Assembly: GCF_000259075.1 (NCBI RefSeq) | Contig: NZ_AJKI01000015.1 | Coordinates: 57,951-121,950 of the forward strand | Direction: 5' to 3' | Length of the DNA stretch: 64,000 bases | DNA from: Marinilabilia salmonicolor JCM 21150 | GTDB taxonomy: Bacteria; Bacteroidota; Bacteroidia; Bacteroidales; Marinilabiliaceae | Notes under the pieces: model-generated | Database searches by the model: none | Told to the model about the DNA's origin: nothing | Seen by the model: the letters and a program-made list of their open reading frames with translations, nothing else | Shown here: positions 25,964-33,717 of the stretch, in pieces | How positions within the stretch are numbered: the first letter of the stretch is position 1 | Layout of the letters: each line of letters begins with the position of its first letter | Translations under genes and position numbers: made by a program

Positions 25964-27427
25964 ACCGGACAAAACATCAAATGTAACCGTAAAACGGGAA
26001 CCCTTCCCTGGTTCACTGAATACTGAAATCTTTCCCTTATTCAGGTCAACCATCTGTTTCGACAACATTAATCCCAAACCGGTACCTGCTTCTTCACTGG
26101 TTCCTGAGGTGGATAAATTGGCAGAAAGCGAGAAAATTTCCTTTTGTTTAACCTCCTGAATACCTATTCCGGTATCTTCCACATGCAGTAAAGCCTTCGA
26201 ACCATCAAGTGCTGACCAACAACGAACCTGTCCGCCGTTTCTGGTAAATTTGATGCCGTTATGAACCAAATTTCGTACAATAAACTCCAGCATATCCTTA
26301 TCGGCTCTGATATATAAATCATCAGAAACATCACAGTTCAACCTGATGCTTTTTTTATCAGCAACCAGACTTAACTGATTGTAACATCTCTCCACCAGGT
26401 GCTTCAGATTCAGTGGTACCGGAACAGGTTTAAGTTGCCCAAGCTGAGAGCGTGACCAGGTAAGCAAATCATCAAGAAGTTTATAAGTTTGTTCAGACAT
26501 ATTGCTGATTTGTCTGGCCATATTTTTAATTTCGGGTATCGATTGTTCTTCAATACCATCGTTTAGCAAAGAGGCAAAACCGATAATCGCCTGAAAGGGG
26601 CTCCTCAAATCATGCGCAATAATACTGAATATCTTATCTTTCGTGTCGTTCAAATCTCGCAGATGTGCTTCGCTCTCTTTCAGTCGGTTTTCCATTTTTA
26701 CTTTGGCACTCACATCCGTAACCAGCAAACAATATTGCATTCCACCAAGACCGAACAACTTAAATTCCAGAATCTTCCCATTGTATAAATCTTCCCATTC
26801 AAAAACATCCTCCCCATGTTGTTTTGTGTGAGAATCTCTTAGAAGAGAAGGAATATCAACGTTTTTCAGAATTCCGGAAAGATATTGTCCAATAAAAGAA
26901 ATGCGGTTAAATATACTAGATGACTTCAAATTGGCCTGATCAATCAGGAAATCGACCACCTCTCCGTCCTGTTTCAGTGCCTGTAGCATAAAAATGCCAA
27001 CAGGCGAATTTTCAAACAATTTTTCAAACAAATGCTCTTTAGCCTCTAGTTGAGCCTTAAGCTTCTTTCTCTCTGAGGTATTATATTTTACAGCAATATA
27101 ACCGGTTATTTTGGTATTATCATCAGAAAAAATAGGAGAAATGGAAGCTCTTTCTGCTATAATCTCCCCGGATTTACTTCTGTTCACCAAATCTCCGCTC
27201 CAGTTATTCCCGTTGGCAATGCTCTGCCACAACTCATCATAAAACTTTTTGGAATGGAACCCACTTTTCAAAACTGAAGGCTTTTTTCCGAGCACTTCTT
27301 CTCTGGTATATCCATACACCTTCTCGAATGTCTTATTGGCAAACACTATGGTTCCATCCGGTTCAGTAATCAGAATAATTCCTTCCGAATTGTCAAGGGC
27401 TTTTACAAGTTGTTGTTCTTTTATCAT
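25958..27427 (-). CDS. PAS-domain sensor histidine kinase (orphan, soluble)
   Basis: A 489-residue kinase: PAS/PAC 1 (about 8-120, FANKTFEKVYGYTREEVLGK), a second PAS-like domain (about 125-240), HisKA with the phosphoacceptor (FSIIAHDLRSPFQAIIGF) and HATPase_c with N box (IVRNLVHNGIKFTRNGG), G1 (VEDTGIGI) and G2 (GTGLGLMLSKQM). No transmembrane segments, so it senses a cytoplasmic signal. No response regulator gene is near. It lies 80 bp downstream of the TrmO-FmdE fusion gene on the same strand. Confidence 0.93.
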   Translation of the reverse strand: MIKEQQLVKALDNSEGIILITEPDGTIVFANKTFEKVYGYTREEVLGKKPSVLKSGFHSKKFYDELWQSIANGNNWSGDLVNRSKSGEIIAERASISPIFSDDNTKITGYIAVKYNTSERKKLKAQLEAKEHLFEKLFENSPVGIFMLQALKQDGEVVDFLIDQANLKSSSIFNRISFIGQYLSGILKNVDIPSLLRDSHTKQHGEDVFEWEDLYNGKILEFKLFGLGGMQYCLLVTDVSAKVKMENRLKESEAHLRDLNDTKDKIFSIIAHDLRSPFQAIIGFASLLNDGIEEQSIPEIKNMARQISNMSEQTYKLLDDLLTWSRSQLGQLKPVPVPLNLKHLVERCYNQLSLVADKKSIRLNCDVSDDLYIRADKDMLEFIVRNLVHNGIKFTRNGGQVRCWSALDGSKALLHVEDTGIGIQEVKQKEIFSLSANLSTSGTSEEAGTGLGLMLSKQMVDLNKGKISVFSEPGKGSRFTVTFDVLSGL

Positions 27428-27507
27428 TAAGTTTAAATTTAGGCGTGATTAGTTACTATACGGCAAAACAAACGTAAGGATTAGAACAAACACCTTGTTT
27501 TTGACGA

Positions 27508-28599
27508 TTAAACACAATGAATGCCATAACCGTCCAGAAAAGGATGATGGATGTCGTTGCAGGCATGACAAATTCGTCTCCCTTTAAGACATATACCCCG
27601 CGAACTCATAAAAACTTCTCCACACTCATCACAAATGGAGCTTTCTTCAATCGGTGCATAATCAGGAATTTTCAATTTCACCTCCTGAAGGTCAAACATT
27701 TCATCAAAAGGAATTTCCAGCATTCCAAAAGAAACATCTTTTGAAACCTCTTTAAAACTCTGCTTTAAAGACCCTTCATGATTTTTCTCCACCACAACTT
27801 TTTCAAACAACGGGTTAAAGTCCGGGAATAAACTTCCAATAACCTGTCTGATATCATTTTTTGCCCTTGCCCGATATCCACGACCATCACGGCTGACAAT
27901 GCTTACTGCATTTTTTCCATAATCCTGAAAAATTAAGGCATTATTCCCAAAAGTGCAACCACTGATATATTGCACACCATCAGAGAAGCAGTTATTTGTC
28001 TCTACAAAAGCCAGAAGTTCCTCCATCCCATCAGATGCCTGACGTAACAGATCCATCGCATTCATGGTGGCCAACACCCCCATGGCTAAACCGGGACAAT
28101 AATGACCATGAAGCTGGCCTGCCTGTTGTAACAATGCCCTGCTCTCTCCTCGTGAAATATGCTTTTCAATATTTATCCGTGGACGCGAAAGCATGAGGTC
28201 ATCCCTGCTTTGAAGGTTTCTATAAAATGAAAAATCACTTGGTTTAAGATCATAAACCGGAGAATCATTCAATGCATCCAGGCCGGACACAAATAGTTTG
28301 TTCCCCTTCCGCTCAATCAATCGAACAGTAGTCACGCCAATTCCGTTAGGCCGGTTTGGGCTCCGGGAAGCAAAAACACCGCGGGTTTCTCCGTTAAAAA
28401 CCGGTGTTATTAACTGATAACCATCGGACTGATGGAATTCAAAAAGAACATCAATATATTTCTGTTCCTCAATTTTATACAGACCATCAAGAAAATGATC
28501 ATTAATTAATATTTCAGAAACAATACTTTCTGCATTTTTAATAAACCGCTTCTCTGTCAGTTCGTTTTTTACACGGCCGATTGGTTCAAAAGTCATCAT
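27508..28599 (-). CDS. TrmO/TsaA-like domain fused to FmdE domain and zinc ribbon
   Basis: A 363-residue three-part protein. Residues 1-135: TsaA/UPF0066 (TrmO-like) beta barrel with the signature SPNRPNGIGVTTVRLIERKG and DSPVYDLKPSD. Residues about 150-270: FmdE domain with its metal-site residues HGHYCPG (His164, His166, Cys168), NNCFSDGVQ (Cys204) and SGCTFGN (Cys215). Residues 320-350: zinc ribbon with Cys323, Cys326, Cys344 and Cys347. TrmO methylates t6A in tRNA; FmdE-type proteins are linked to molybdenum/tungsten enzymes and metal uptake loci, mostly by context. The function of the fusion is unknown. It lies downstream of, and on the same strand as, the metal ABC genes, separated by a repeat. 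Confidence 0.85.
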   Translation of the reverse strand: MMTFEPIGRVKNELTEKRFIKNAESIVSEILINDHFLDGLYKIEEQKYIDVLFEFHQSDGYQLITPVFNGETRGVFASRSPNRPNGIGVTTVRLIERKGNKLFVSGLDALNDSPVYDLKPSDFSFYRNLQSRDDLMLSRPRINIEKHISRGESRALLQQAGQLHGHYCPGLAMGVLATMNAMDLLRQASDGMEELLAFVETNNCFSDGVQYISGCTFGNNALIFQDYGKNAVSIVSRDGRGYRARAKNDIRQVIGSLFPDFNPLFEKVVVEKNHEGSLKQSFKEVSKDVSFGMLEIPFDEMFDLQEVKLKIPDYAPIEESSICDECGEVFMSSRGICLKGRRICHACNDIHHPFLDGYGIHCV

Positions 28600-28696
28600 A
28601 TATCAAAAATTTAAAAACAGATCATTACTTTTCTTTAGCCTAGCCTGAATAATTCATAAATAATCCAGGTTAGGGCTAAATGGAAATAGTTTATCT

Positions 28697-28973
28697 AACA
28701 TACCTTATACATAAAACAGGTAAGGTGTAAACAGGCTGAAAGTCTGATAACAATAGTCCAGGGGTTAGTGGTATCCCTCACTCCCCCTCTCTTATTGGCC
28801 CCGTTGCAACCAATAAAAGAAGGGGAGTGTATTTATTGTAATTCTCCTGGGTCGTTTGCCCCAGGCTATTGCTTAAAGACCTCCAGCCTTAAAAAACACA
28901 GCAACATTATCTATTCCTTTAATAGGAAAAAGCCTTGCTTTTTGGAGAACTAAACTATTCATAAATTATCTAT
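28697..28973 (-). repeat. Nested-palindrome repeat, copy B (about 280 bp)
   Basis: Reverse-complement relative of 23178-23457: on the minus strand it contains TTCTCCAAAAAGCAAGGC, TTAAAGGAATAGATAA, GGTCTTTAAGCAATAGCC, GGGGCAAACGACCC, ACAATAAATAC, and the imperfect central palindrome (28784-28826), then CTTTCAGCCTGTTTACACC. Arms are more decayed than in copy A. It occupies the 414-bp gap between the TrmO-FmdE gene and the ABC ATPase; no gene there. Confidence 0.78.
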
Positions 28974-28977
28974 TTAA

Positions 28978-29003
28978 AGCAATCGTTGCCATACGCGTTT
29001 CAT
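28978..29003 (-). repeat. Dispersed element, copy B (short)
   Basis: Minus-strand ATGAAACGCGTATGG followed by CAACGATTGC. It begins 10 bp after the stop of the ABC ATPase gene. 13 of 15 bases match the ATGAAACGAGCATGG core, and the following CAACGATTGC is identical to copy C. It runs straight into the 280-bp repeat. Confidence 0.6.
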
Positions 29004-29013
29004 TGCAAACCTG

Positions 29014-29772
29014 TTAGTCCAGCAACGGAAGGATATAACTTTGTCCTTCAACATCTACTTTCTGCACCTCCACATCGTAAAGAGCCTGGAGATTCTGTTC
29101 CGAAATAACCCGTTCATCTCCCATTGCAATAATACGTCCCTCCTTCAGTAGCAAGAATTGATCTGCATAGCGCAATGCAAGATTCAAATCATGAATAGCT
29201 ACGATAACAGTAATGCCTTTTGTTGAAACCTTCTTCAGCATCTTCATTACATCAATCTGGTGACTTAAGTCCAGACTTGAGGTAGGTTCATCCAGTATAA
29301 GCACATCAGGCTCCTGCACCAGGGCCCGGGCTATGTGCACCCGTTGCAATTCGCCGCCGCTAAGTTCTCCGGTAAGTCTTAGTGCCAAATGGTCCAGTGA
29401 AAAATCATGGATAATACTTTCTGTTTTTTGAAAGTCAGATTTTCCCGGAGCCCATTTAATATGAGGTTTTCGGCCCAACAAAATTGTATCAAAAACAGTG
29501 GCGTTGTCCGAACTGCCTCCCGATTGTGGAACATAACCTATGTGTTGGGCCAAAAACCGCCTGGGAAAATCCTTCACAGAACGGCCGTTTAATTGAATAC
29601 TTCCACTGTCAGGAATCAGCAATCTATTCAGAAGCCGGATCAATGTACTCTTTCCACTTCCGTTGGGACCAATAACCGCATAAAACTCACCACCATCAAA
29701 GGTACAATCAAGCCCGTGGAGTATCTTTTTATCCGAATAACCAAACGATACGTTTTCTACTTCTATAACCAT
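29014..29772 (-). CDS. ABC transporter ATP-binding protein (FecE/BtuD type)
   Basis: A 252-residue ATPase. Walker A GPNGSGKSTLIRLLNRLL, Q-loop YVPQSGG, signature LSGGELQRVHIARAL, Walker B DVLILDEPTSSLD and switch His (AIHDLNLA). It belongs to the iron-chelate/cobalamin/heme importer class. Operon order from the regulator: NikR-like, binding protein, permease, ATPase, with 4 bp to the permease. It powers uptake of a metal or chelate from the periplasm. Confidence 0.93.
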   Translation of the reverse strand: MVIEVENVSFGYSDKKILHGLDCTFDGGEFYAVIGPNGSGKSTLIRLLNRLLIPDSGSIQLNGRSVKDFPRRFLAQHIGYVPQSGGSSDNATVFDTILLGRKPHIKWAPGKSDFQKTESIIHDFSLDHLALRLTGELSGGELQRVHIARALVQEPDVLILDEPTSSLDLSHQIDVMKMLKKVSTKGITVIVAIHDLNLALRYADQFLLLKEGRIIAMGDERVISEQNLQALYDVEVQKVDVEGQSYILPLLD

Positions 29773-29776
29773 AATC

Positions 29777-30850
29777 TTATCTGCCTTTTCGGACTTTCCG
29801 GATGATTAAAAACAAAAAGAAAGGAGCTCCCACAAAGGAAGTTACTATACCAACAGGAATTACCACAGGAGCAACTACGGTTCTGGAAATTATATCGGCA
29901 AGCAACAGAAATATCGCACCCATAATTACAGAACTTATCAACACAACACGATCGTTATATCCCACCAGCCAACGAGTGACATGAGGGACAACAAGGCCCA
30001 CAAATGCAATAATGCCGAAAAACGCAGTTGCTACAGCAGCACACAAAGAAGCTACTACAACTGCCCATAGACGTAAACGATCAACATTTACACCTAAACT
30101 GGAAGCAACTTCATCGCCTGCATTCAAAGCATTAAAACTAAATGCATTAAAAACAAAGAATAATATTGCCGGAATCAGAACAATAAACTGAATGGTGACT
30201 TTATCCCAGGTAGCTTTAGCCATATCTCCAAACATCCAACTGATTACCGATGCCAACTCCACATCGGTAGAAATGTATTGAAGCAAAGAGGTGCCCGATT
30301 GAAAAAGAGAGGTGAGAATAATTCCGGCCATTACGAGTATCTCAGGTGTTGCTCCGCGCCATCGCGCAAAGCCTGTAATCAATAAGGCACAAATAAGACC
30401 AAAAAGAAAAGCTGAGAGCGTGACAATCCATGGAAATTGAGCCAGACTTCCGAATTGAAGTGACACGCCGCCTGCAGCACCCAGGACAACTATTGCAAAA
30501 GCAGCACCAAATGCTGATGCAGCGCTCAATCCTAAAGTAAACGGAGATCCAAGCGGATTTCGTATCACCGTTTGAATGACTGCTCCGGAAACCGACAAAG
30601 CAGCACCTGTGGCAATCGCTGCCAAAATTCTGGGCAGACGGATCTGAAAAACCACCTGGCGGGAGATCTCATTGCCCCCACCGATCAGGACTTCAGCAAC
30701 GTCAGAAAAACTCAGCAAAGAGCTTCCCATGGAAATACCCAGAAAAAACAAAACAAACAAGAGTAATACCGACAACAGGATAAAATAAAGCCTCCGTTTT
30801 TGTTGGTTTCTTATCAGCGCCCCTGTTTCAGAACTGTTGCCATCCTTCAT
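29777..30850 (-). CDS. ABC transporter permease, FecCD family
   Basis: A 357-residue integral membrane protein with about ten transmembrane helices. The family signatures are visible: QIRLPRILAAIATGAALSVS, VIQTVIRNPLGSPFTLGLS and, near the end, FIGLVVPHVTRWLVG-like FVGLVVPHVTRWLVG. It belongs to the BtuC/FhuB/FecD class. It overlaps the end of the binding-protein gene by 23 bp, showing translational coupling. Confidence 0.93.
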   Translation of the reverse strand: MKDGNSSETGALIRNQQKRRLYFILLSVLLLFVLFFLGISMGSSLLSFSDVAEVLIGGGNEISRQVVFQIRLPRILAAIATGAALSVSGAVIQTVIRNPLGSPFTLGLSAASAFGAAFAIVVLGAAGGVSLQFGSLAQFPWIVTLSAFLFGLICALLITGFARWRGATPEILVMAGIILTSLFQSGTSLLQYISTDVELASVISWMFGDMAKATWDKVTIQFIVLIPAILFFVFNAFSFNALNAGDEVASSLGVNVDRLRLWAVVVASLCAAVATAFFGIIAFVGLVVPHVTRWLVGYNDRVVLISSVIMGAIFLLLADIISRTVVAPVVIPVGIVTSFVGAPFFLFLIIRKVRKGR

Positions 30851-31937
30851 ACATCTCTTTCATTTGATCATAAACATCTCTGCCCAACATAAACCTATAT
30901 ATTTCCCGGGCTTTATCTTCAAAACTGACACTTTTAAAGGCATCGGGAAAAACCACATTGCCTGCAAACCAACTGTTAATCAAAACTGTCTCAAAATTTG
31001 TTGCATAAAAATTGTGCGGCATCAATGTGTAAACCCGGTTCTGGTCAAAAGCCCTGATGGTTTTTCGAAGTGGACTTCCGGATACGATGGTTGGTAAAAC
31101 CTGCTCATAACCTGCAGCATCCAGAAATAGATAATCCGGATTCCAGCCAATAATCTCTTCAACATCCACATATATGCCGGTAGGTTGGACCGGTTCTCTT
31201 CCTTCAATATTTTTTGCAACGTTGGATATGCTTGTCAATACAAACGGAGTAAACCAACTCTGAGTGGAAGCAATTCCCTGAGCTCCCCGGTAGGAAACTC
31301 CCCCGATATAAGCTGTTGCATTATCAGATTTTTTCCTTGCCAATTGTTTGAGCATATCAATTTCCTGCTCAATAAAACTGACCAAGGAATCTGCACGCAC
31401 TTCCTTCCCGGTAATCTCAGCAATCAGAGACAAGGCTTGATAAAATGTTTGACGAGCATTCCGGAGGTTTCCGCTGTTTAACCCTATAACAGGAATCCCT
31501 GTCTTGGCCTGCAGTTCGTCAGCATCACTTACTGATGAAAAGGCCATAAAAATAACATCAGGCTTATTTATGGCTATGAGTTCGCTGTCTCCTCCCATAT
31601 AGGGACCTATAACGGGTTTTTCTTTTAATGAAGGATGGGCAAAGGCATAGGGTCTGCCGGGCCTGAATTCGATGTCTTCAATTCCTGAAACCATATCAAC
31701 CAGATCCATATATACCAGCAACCGTAACGCCCCTGGACCTACACCAACTATACGGTTTATTTTTTCAGGAACCATAACGGTGCGGCCATACATATCGGTA
31801 GTTTCAATGCTGTTATCAGATGTATTGTCGCTCTTAAAATTACATCCGAAAACAGCAAACAGCAGCAACAAAACACTCAATTTTAAAGCTCTTAACCCCC
31901 AGTTTGATTGCATATTAAAATGTTTCTTAGAAATCAT
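30828..31937 (-). CDS. Periplasmic substrate-binding lipoprotein of the metal/chelate ABC importer
   Basis: A 369-residue BtuF/FepB-class binding protein (cluster A-II fold). Signal peptide with lipobox Cys32 (LLLLFAVFGC). The domain opens DMYGRTVMVPEKINRIVGVG and has NKPDVIFMAFSS, then the stretch ATAYIGGVSYRGAQGI...STQSWFTPF, which I associate with a subgroup also found in methanogens and sulfate reducers; the ligand there is not firmly established. An alternative start is Met9 (31913). It sits 12 bp after the NikR-like gene. The substrate could be Ni, Co, Mo/W oxyanions or an iron chelate. Confidence 0.88.
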   Translation of the reverse strand: MISKKHFNMQSNWGLRALKLSVLLLLFAVFGCNFKSDNTSDNSIETTDMYGRTVMVPEKINRIVGVGPGALRLLVYMDLVDMVSGIEDIEFRPGRPYAFAHPSLKEKPVIGPYMGGDSELIAINKPDVIFMAFSSVSDADELQAKTGIPVIGLNSGNLRNARQTFYQALSLIAEITGKEVRADSLVSFIEQEIDMLKQLARKKSDNATAYIGGVSYRGAQGIASTQSWFTPFVLTSISNVAKNIEGREPVQPTGIYVDVEEIIGWNPDYLFLDAAGYEQVLPTIVSGSPLRKTIRAFDQNRVYTLMPHNFYATNFETVLINSWFAGNVVFPDAFKSVSFEDKAREIYRFMLGRDVYDQMKEMYEGWQQF

Positions 31938-31949
31938 ATTAAAAACCAG

Positions 31950-32351
31950 TTATCCTGCTGATGTCATTGCCAGTTTCCCCCTGTTAATCCCCTTCATGGC
32001 TCTGATTTTGTCGGCCAGTTCGGTTAACTTTTTTGACTCTCCCCTGACAGCAATTATCTCGAATGATTCATCGGTTGATAAATAGAAATGTTGTGATGAC
32101 AAAATGACATCACGATACTCAAATTGAATATCTGCCAGTTTTGCTGTCAAATCATTCTTATGCAGATTGTAAACCAGTGTTATGGAACCGGCAACAACAT
32201 TATTGCACTGCCACTTTTTCTCAAACAGATAGTTCTTTATCAATCGCCTGATTCCCTGCGACCGGTTGGCCAAAGTATTATCCTTTACAAATAAATCCAG
32301 TTCATCCAGCAAATCCTGCTCAAGAGAAACTCCAAAACGAACTACCGACAT
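31950..32351 (-). CDS. NikR-like ribbon-helix-helix regulator lacking most nickel ligands
   Basis: A 133-residue protein. Residues 1-45: ribbon-helix-helix DNA-binding domain (VVRFGVSLEQDLLDELDLF, NRSQGIRRLIKNYL). Residues 55-133: ACT-like ligand domain of NikR (GSITLVYNLHKNDLTAKLAD, ESFEIIAVRGE, GINRGKLAMTS). Aligned by hand to E. coli NikR, the high-affinity nickel ligands His76, His87, His89 and Cys95 correspond to Phe77, His88, Tyr90 and Ser96, so only one is kept. First gene of the ABC importer operon and likely its repressor, responding to a different ligand or using a different site. Confidence 0.88.
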   Translation of the reverse strand: MSVVRFGVSLEQDLLDELDLFVKDNTLANRSQGIRRLIKNYLFEKKWQCNNVVAGSITLVYNLHKNDLTAKLADIQFEYRDVILSSQHFYLSTDESFEIIAVRGESKKLTELADKIRAMKGINRGKLAMTSAG

Positions 32352-32352
32352 A

Positions 32353-32390
32353 GTGTTATGTTTTTACAAATTGGTGTTACCACAAATGTA
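32353..32390 (-). promoter_or_regulatory. Promoter and candidate operator of the NikR-like/ABC operon
   Basis: On the minus strand a -7 element TACATTTG lies at 32390-32383 (exact consensus). Two direct repeats TAACAC (plus-strand GTGTTA at 32374-32379 and 32353-32358) are 21 bp apart, i.e. two helical turns, at and just after the expected transcription start. A small dyad TGGT-GTT-ACCA (32372-32382) overlaps the first. This fits autorepression by the NikR-like protein. The remaining spacer to 32651 shows no gene. Confidence 0.45.
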
Positions 32391-32651
32391 AGAATTTCTT
32401 TTTGTCGGAACAGGGACTCAGGAATTCACATCCTGAAATATTCATCAAGCATTTGATTATTAAGTAAGAGCCCTTCTTAAATCCATTCTTTAACCGGTTA
32501 TCAAAAGATTGCCATTTCCCCTTTCATTGCATTTTCACTAACTTAGCACCTTAATGACTTTGAAAAACAGACAGAAAAAAAGAGCTTTATAATTCATTAA
32601 AAACGCACAATCATCAAAACATTTCGTACCTATTATCGTAAATATATAACA

Positions 32652-33710
32652 ATGCAAAATCTATCACTCATAACCATGGGCCTGGCGATTATGCTGGGAA
32701 GCACAGCACTGAAAGCTCAGGAGCAGGATAATCTGCATTCATATACCAGGGATGAAGAAAACATCCATATGGCTGACGATTTTAAAGGAGTTGAAATACA
32801 CAATCAGCATGGAGAAATAGAGATTAAAGCATGGTTAAAAGATACCATCCTCATAAAAATCGAAACCATTGTGATGGCCGAATATCGGGATATGGCCGAC
32901 GAGGTCTTCGACCGTTTGAATATCAATAAAACCACATTGGCAGGAATGGCATTTATGCGAACTGCGTTCGATGAAGAATTTCACTCATCTCATCCTTTCC
33001 GGATTAATTACGAGGTTTTTATGCCTGCCAATAAAAAGATCAAGATAATCAACCGCTTCGGAAACGTTACCATCACGGATATTACCGGTAAGATGGATAT
33101 TAAACTGGAGTATGGAAACATAATACAAAGCGGCTTACAAAAGGCAGATACAATTATTACCGACCTCTCGTTTGGCGAAGCTCAATTGAGCAAAATCAAT
33201 TATTCAAAAGCAGAACTTCACAATTCGGGTGTGAAAATTGACAATGTTAATTCGGCAGTAATTTCCGGGAAATATTGTCAAGTCGATATCGAAGAAGCAG
33301 GAAGCCTGGACTTTTCAAATCACACAGCCCGCATTAACATAGGCAAAGTGAAGGAACTAAACCTCAATGGTCAGTTCTGCTTTGTCTCCGTTGATGAATT
33401 GATGAAACGGGGTAAAATTGAAATATCTGATGGTCTTTTAATTACATCTTTATCGGAACAAACTACAGAATTTTCCGTTTTTAATGAAAATGCTCCGGCA
33501 AACATCAATATTTCACCAAAACTATCCTATACCCTGCATGGGGAAGTTTCTGACGGAAATTTCAGACATGACAATCAGCGCCTGTTTAAAACCATCAGAG
33601 AACCGAATAAAATCTCCTTTTCGGGAGAATACGTTGCTGAAAATAAAAAATTGGCGACCCTCATTCTCTTCAACAGGAATGCAGGTATCAATATAAAAAC
33701 AAAGAAATAG
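32652..33710 (+). CDS. Secreted protein with DUF4097-like beta-helical repeats, unknown function
   Basis: A 352-residue protein with a cleavable signal peptide (MQNLSLITMGLAIMLGSTALKAQ). From residue about 45 it consists of short beta strands with a repeating pattern (GVEIHNQHGEIEIKAW; KIKIINRFGNVTITDITGKM; SKAELHNSGVKIDNVNSAV), like the 'putative adhesin' DUF4097 class. No enzymatic motif. It is 8 bp upstream of the aminopeptidase P gene, probably the same transcript. Assignment rests on pattern only. Confidence 0.65.
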   Translation: MQNLSLITMGLAIMLGSTALKAQEQDNLHSYTRDEENIHMADDFKGVEIHNQHGEIEIKAWLKDTILIKIETIVMAEYRDMADEVFDRLNINKTTLAGMAFMRTAFDEEFHSSHPFRINYEVFMPANKKIKIINRFGNVTITDITGKMDIKLEYGNIIQSGLQKADTIITDLSFGEAQLSKINYSKAELHNSGVKIDNVNSAVISGKYCQVDIEEAGSLDFSNHTARINIGKVKELNLNGQFCFVSVDELMKRGKIEISDGLLITSLSEQTTEFSVFNENAPANINISPKLSYTLHGEVSDGNFRHDNQRLFKTIREPNKISFSGEYVAENKKLATLILFNRNAGINIKTKK

Positions 33711-33717
33711 ATACAAT

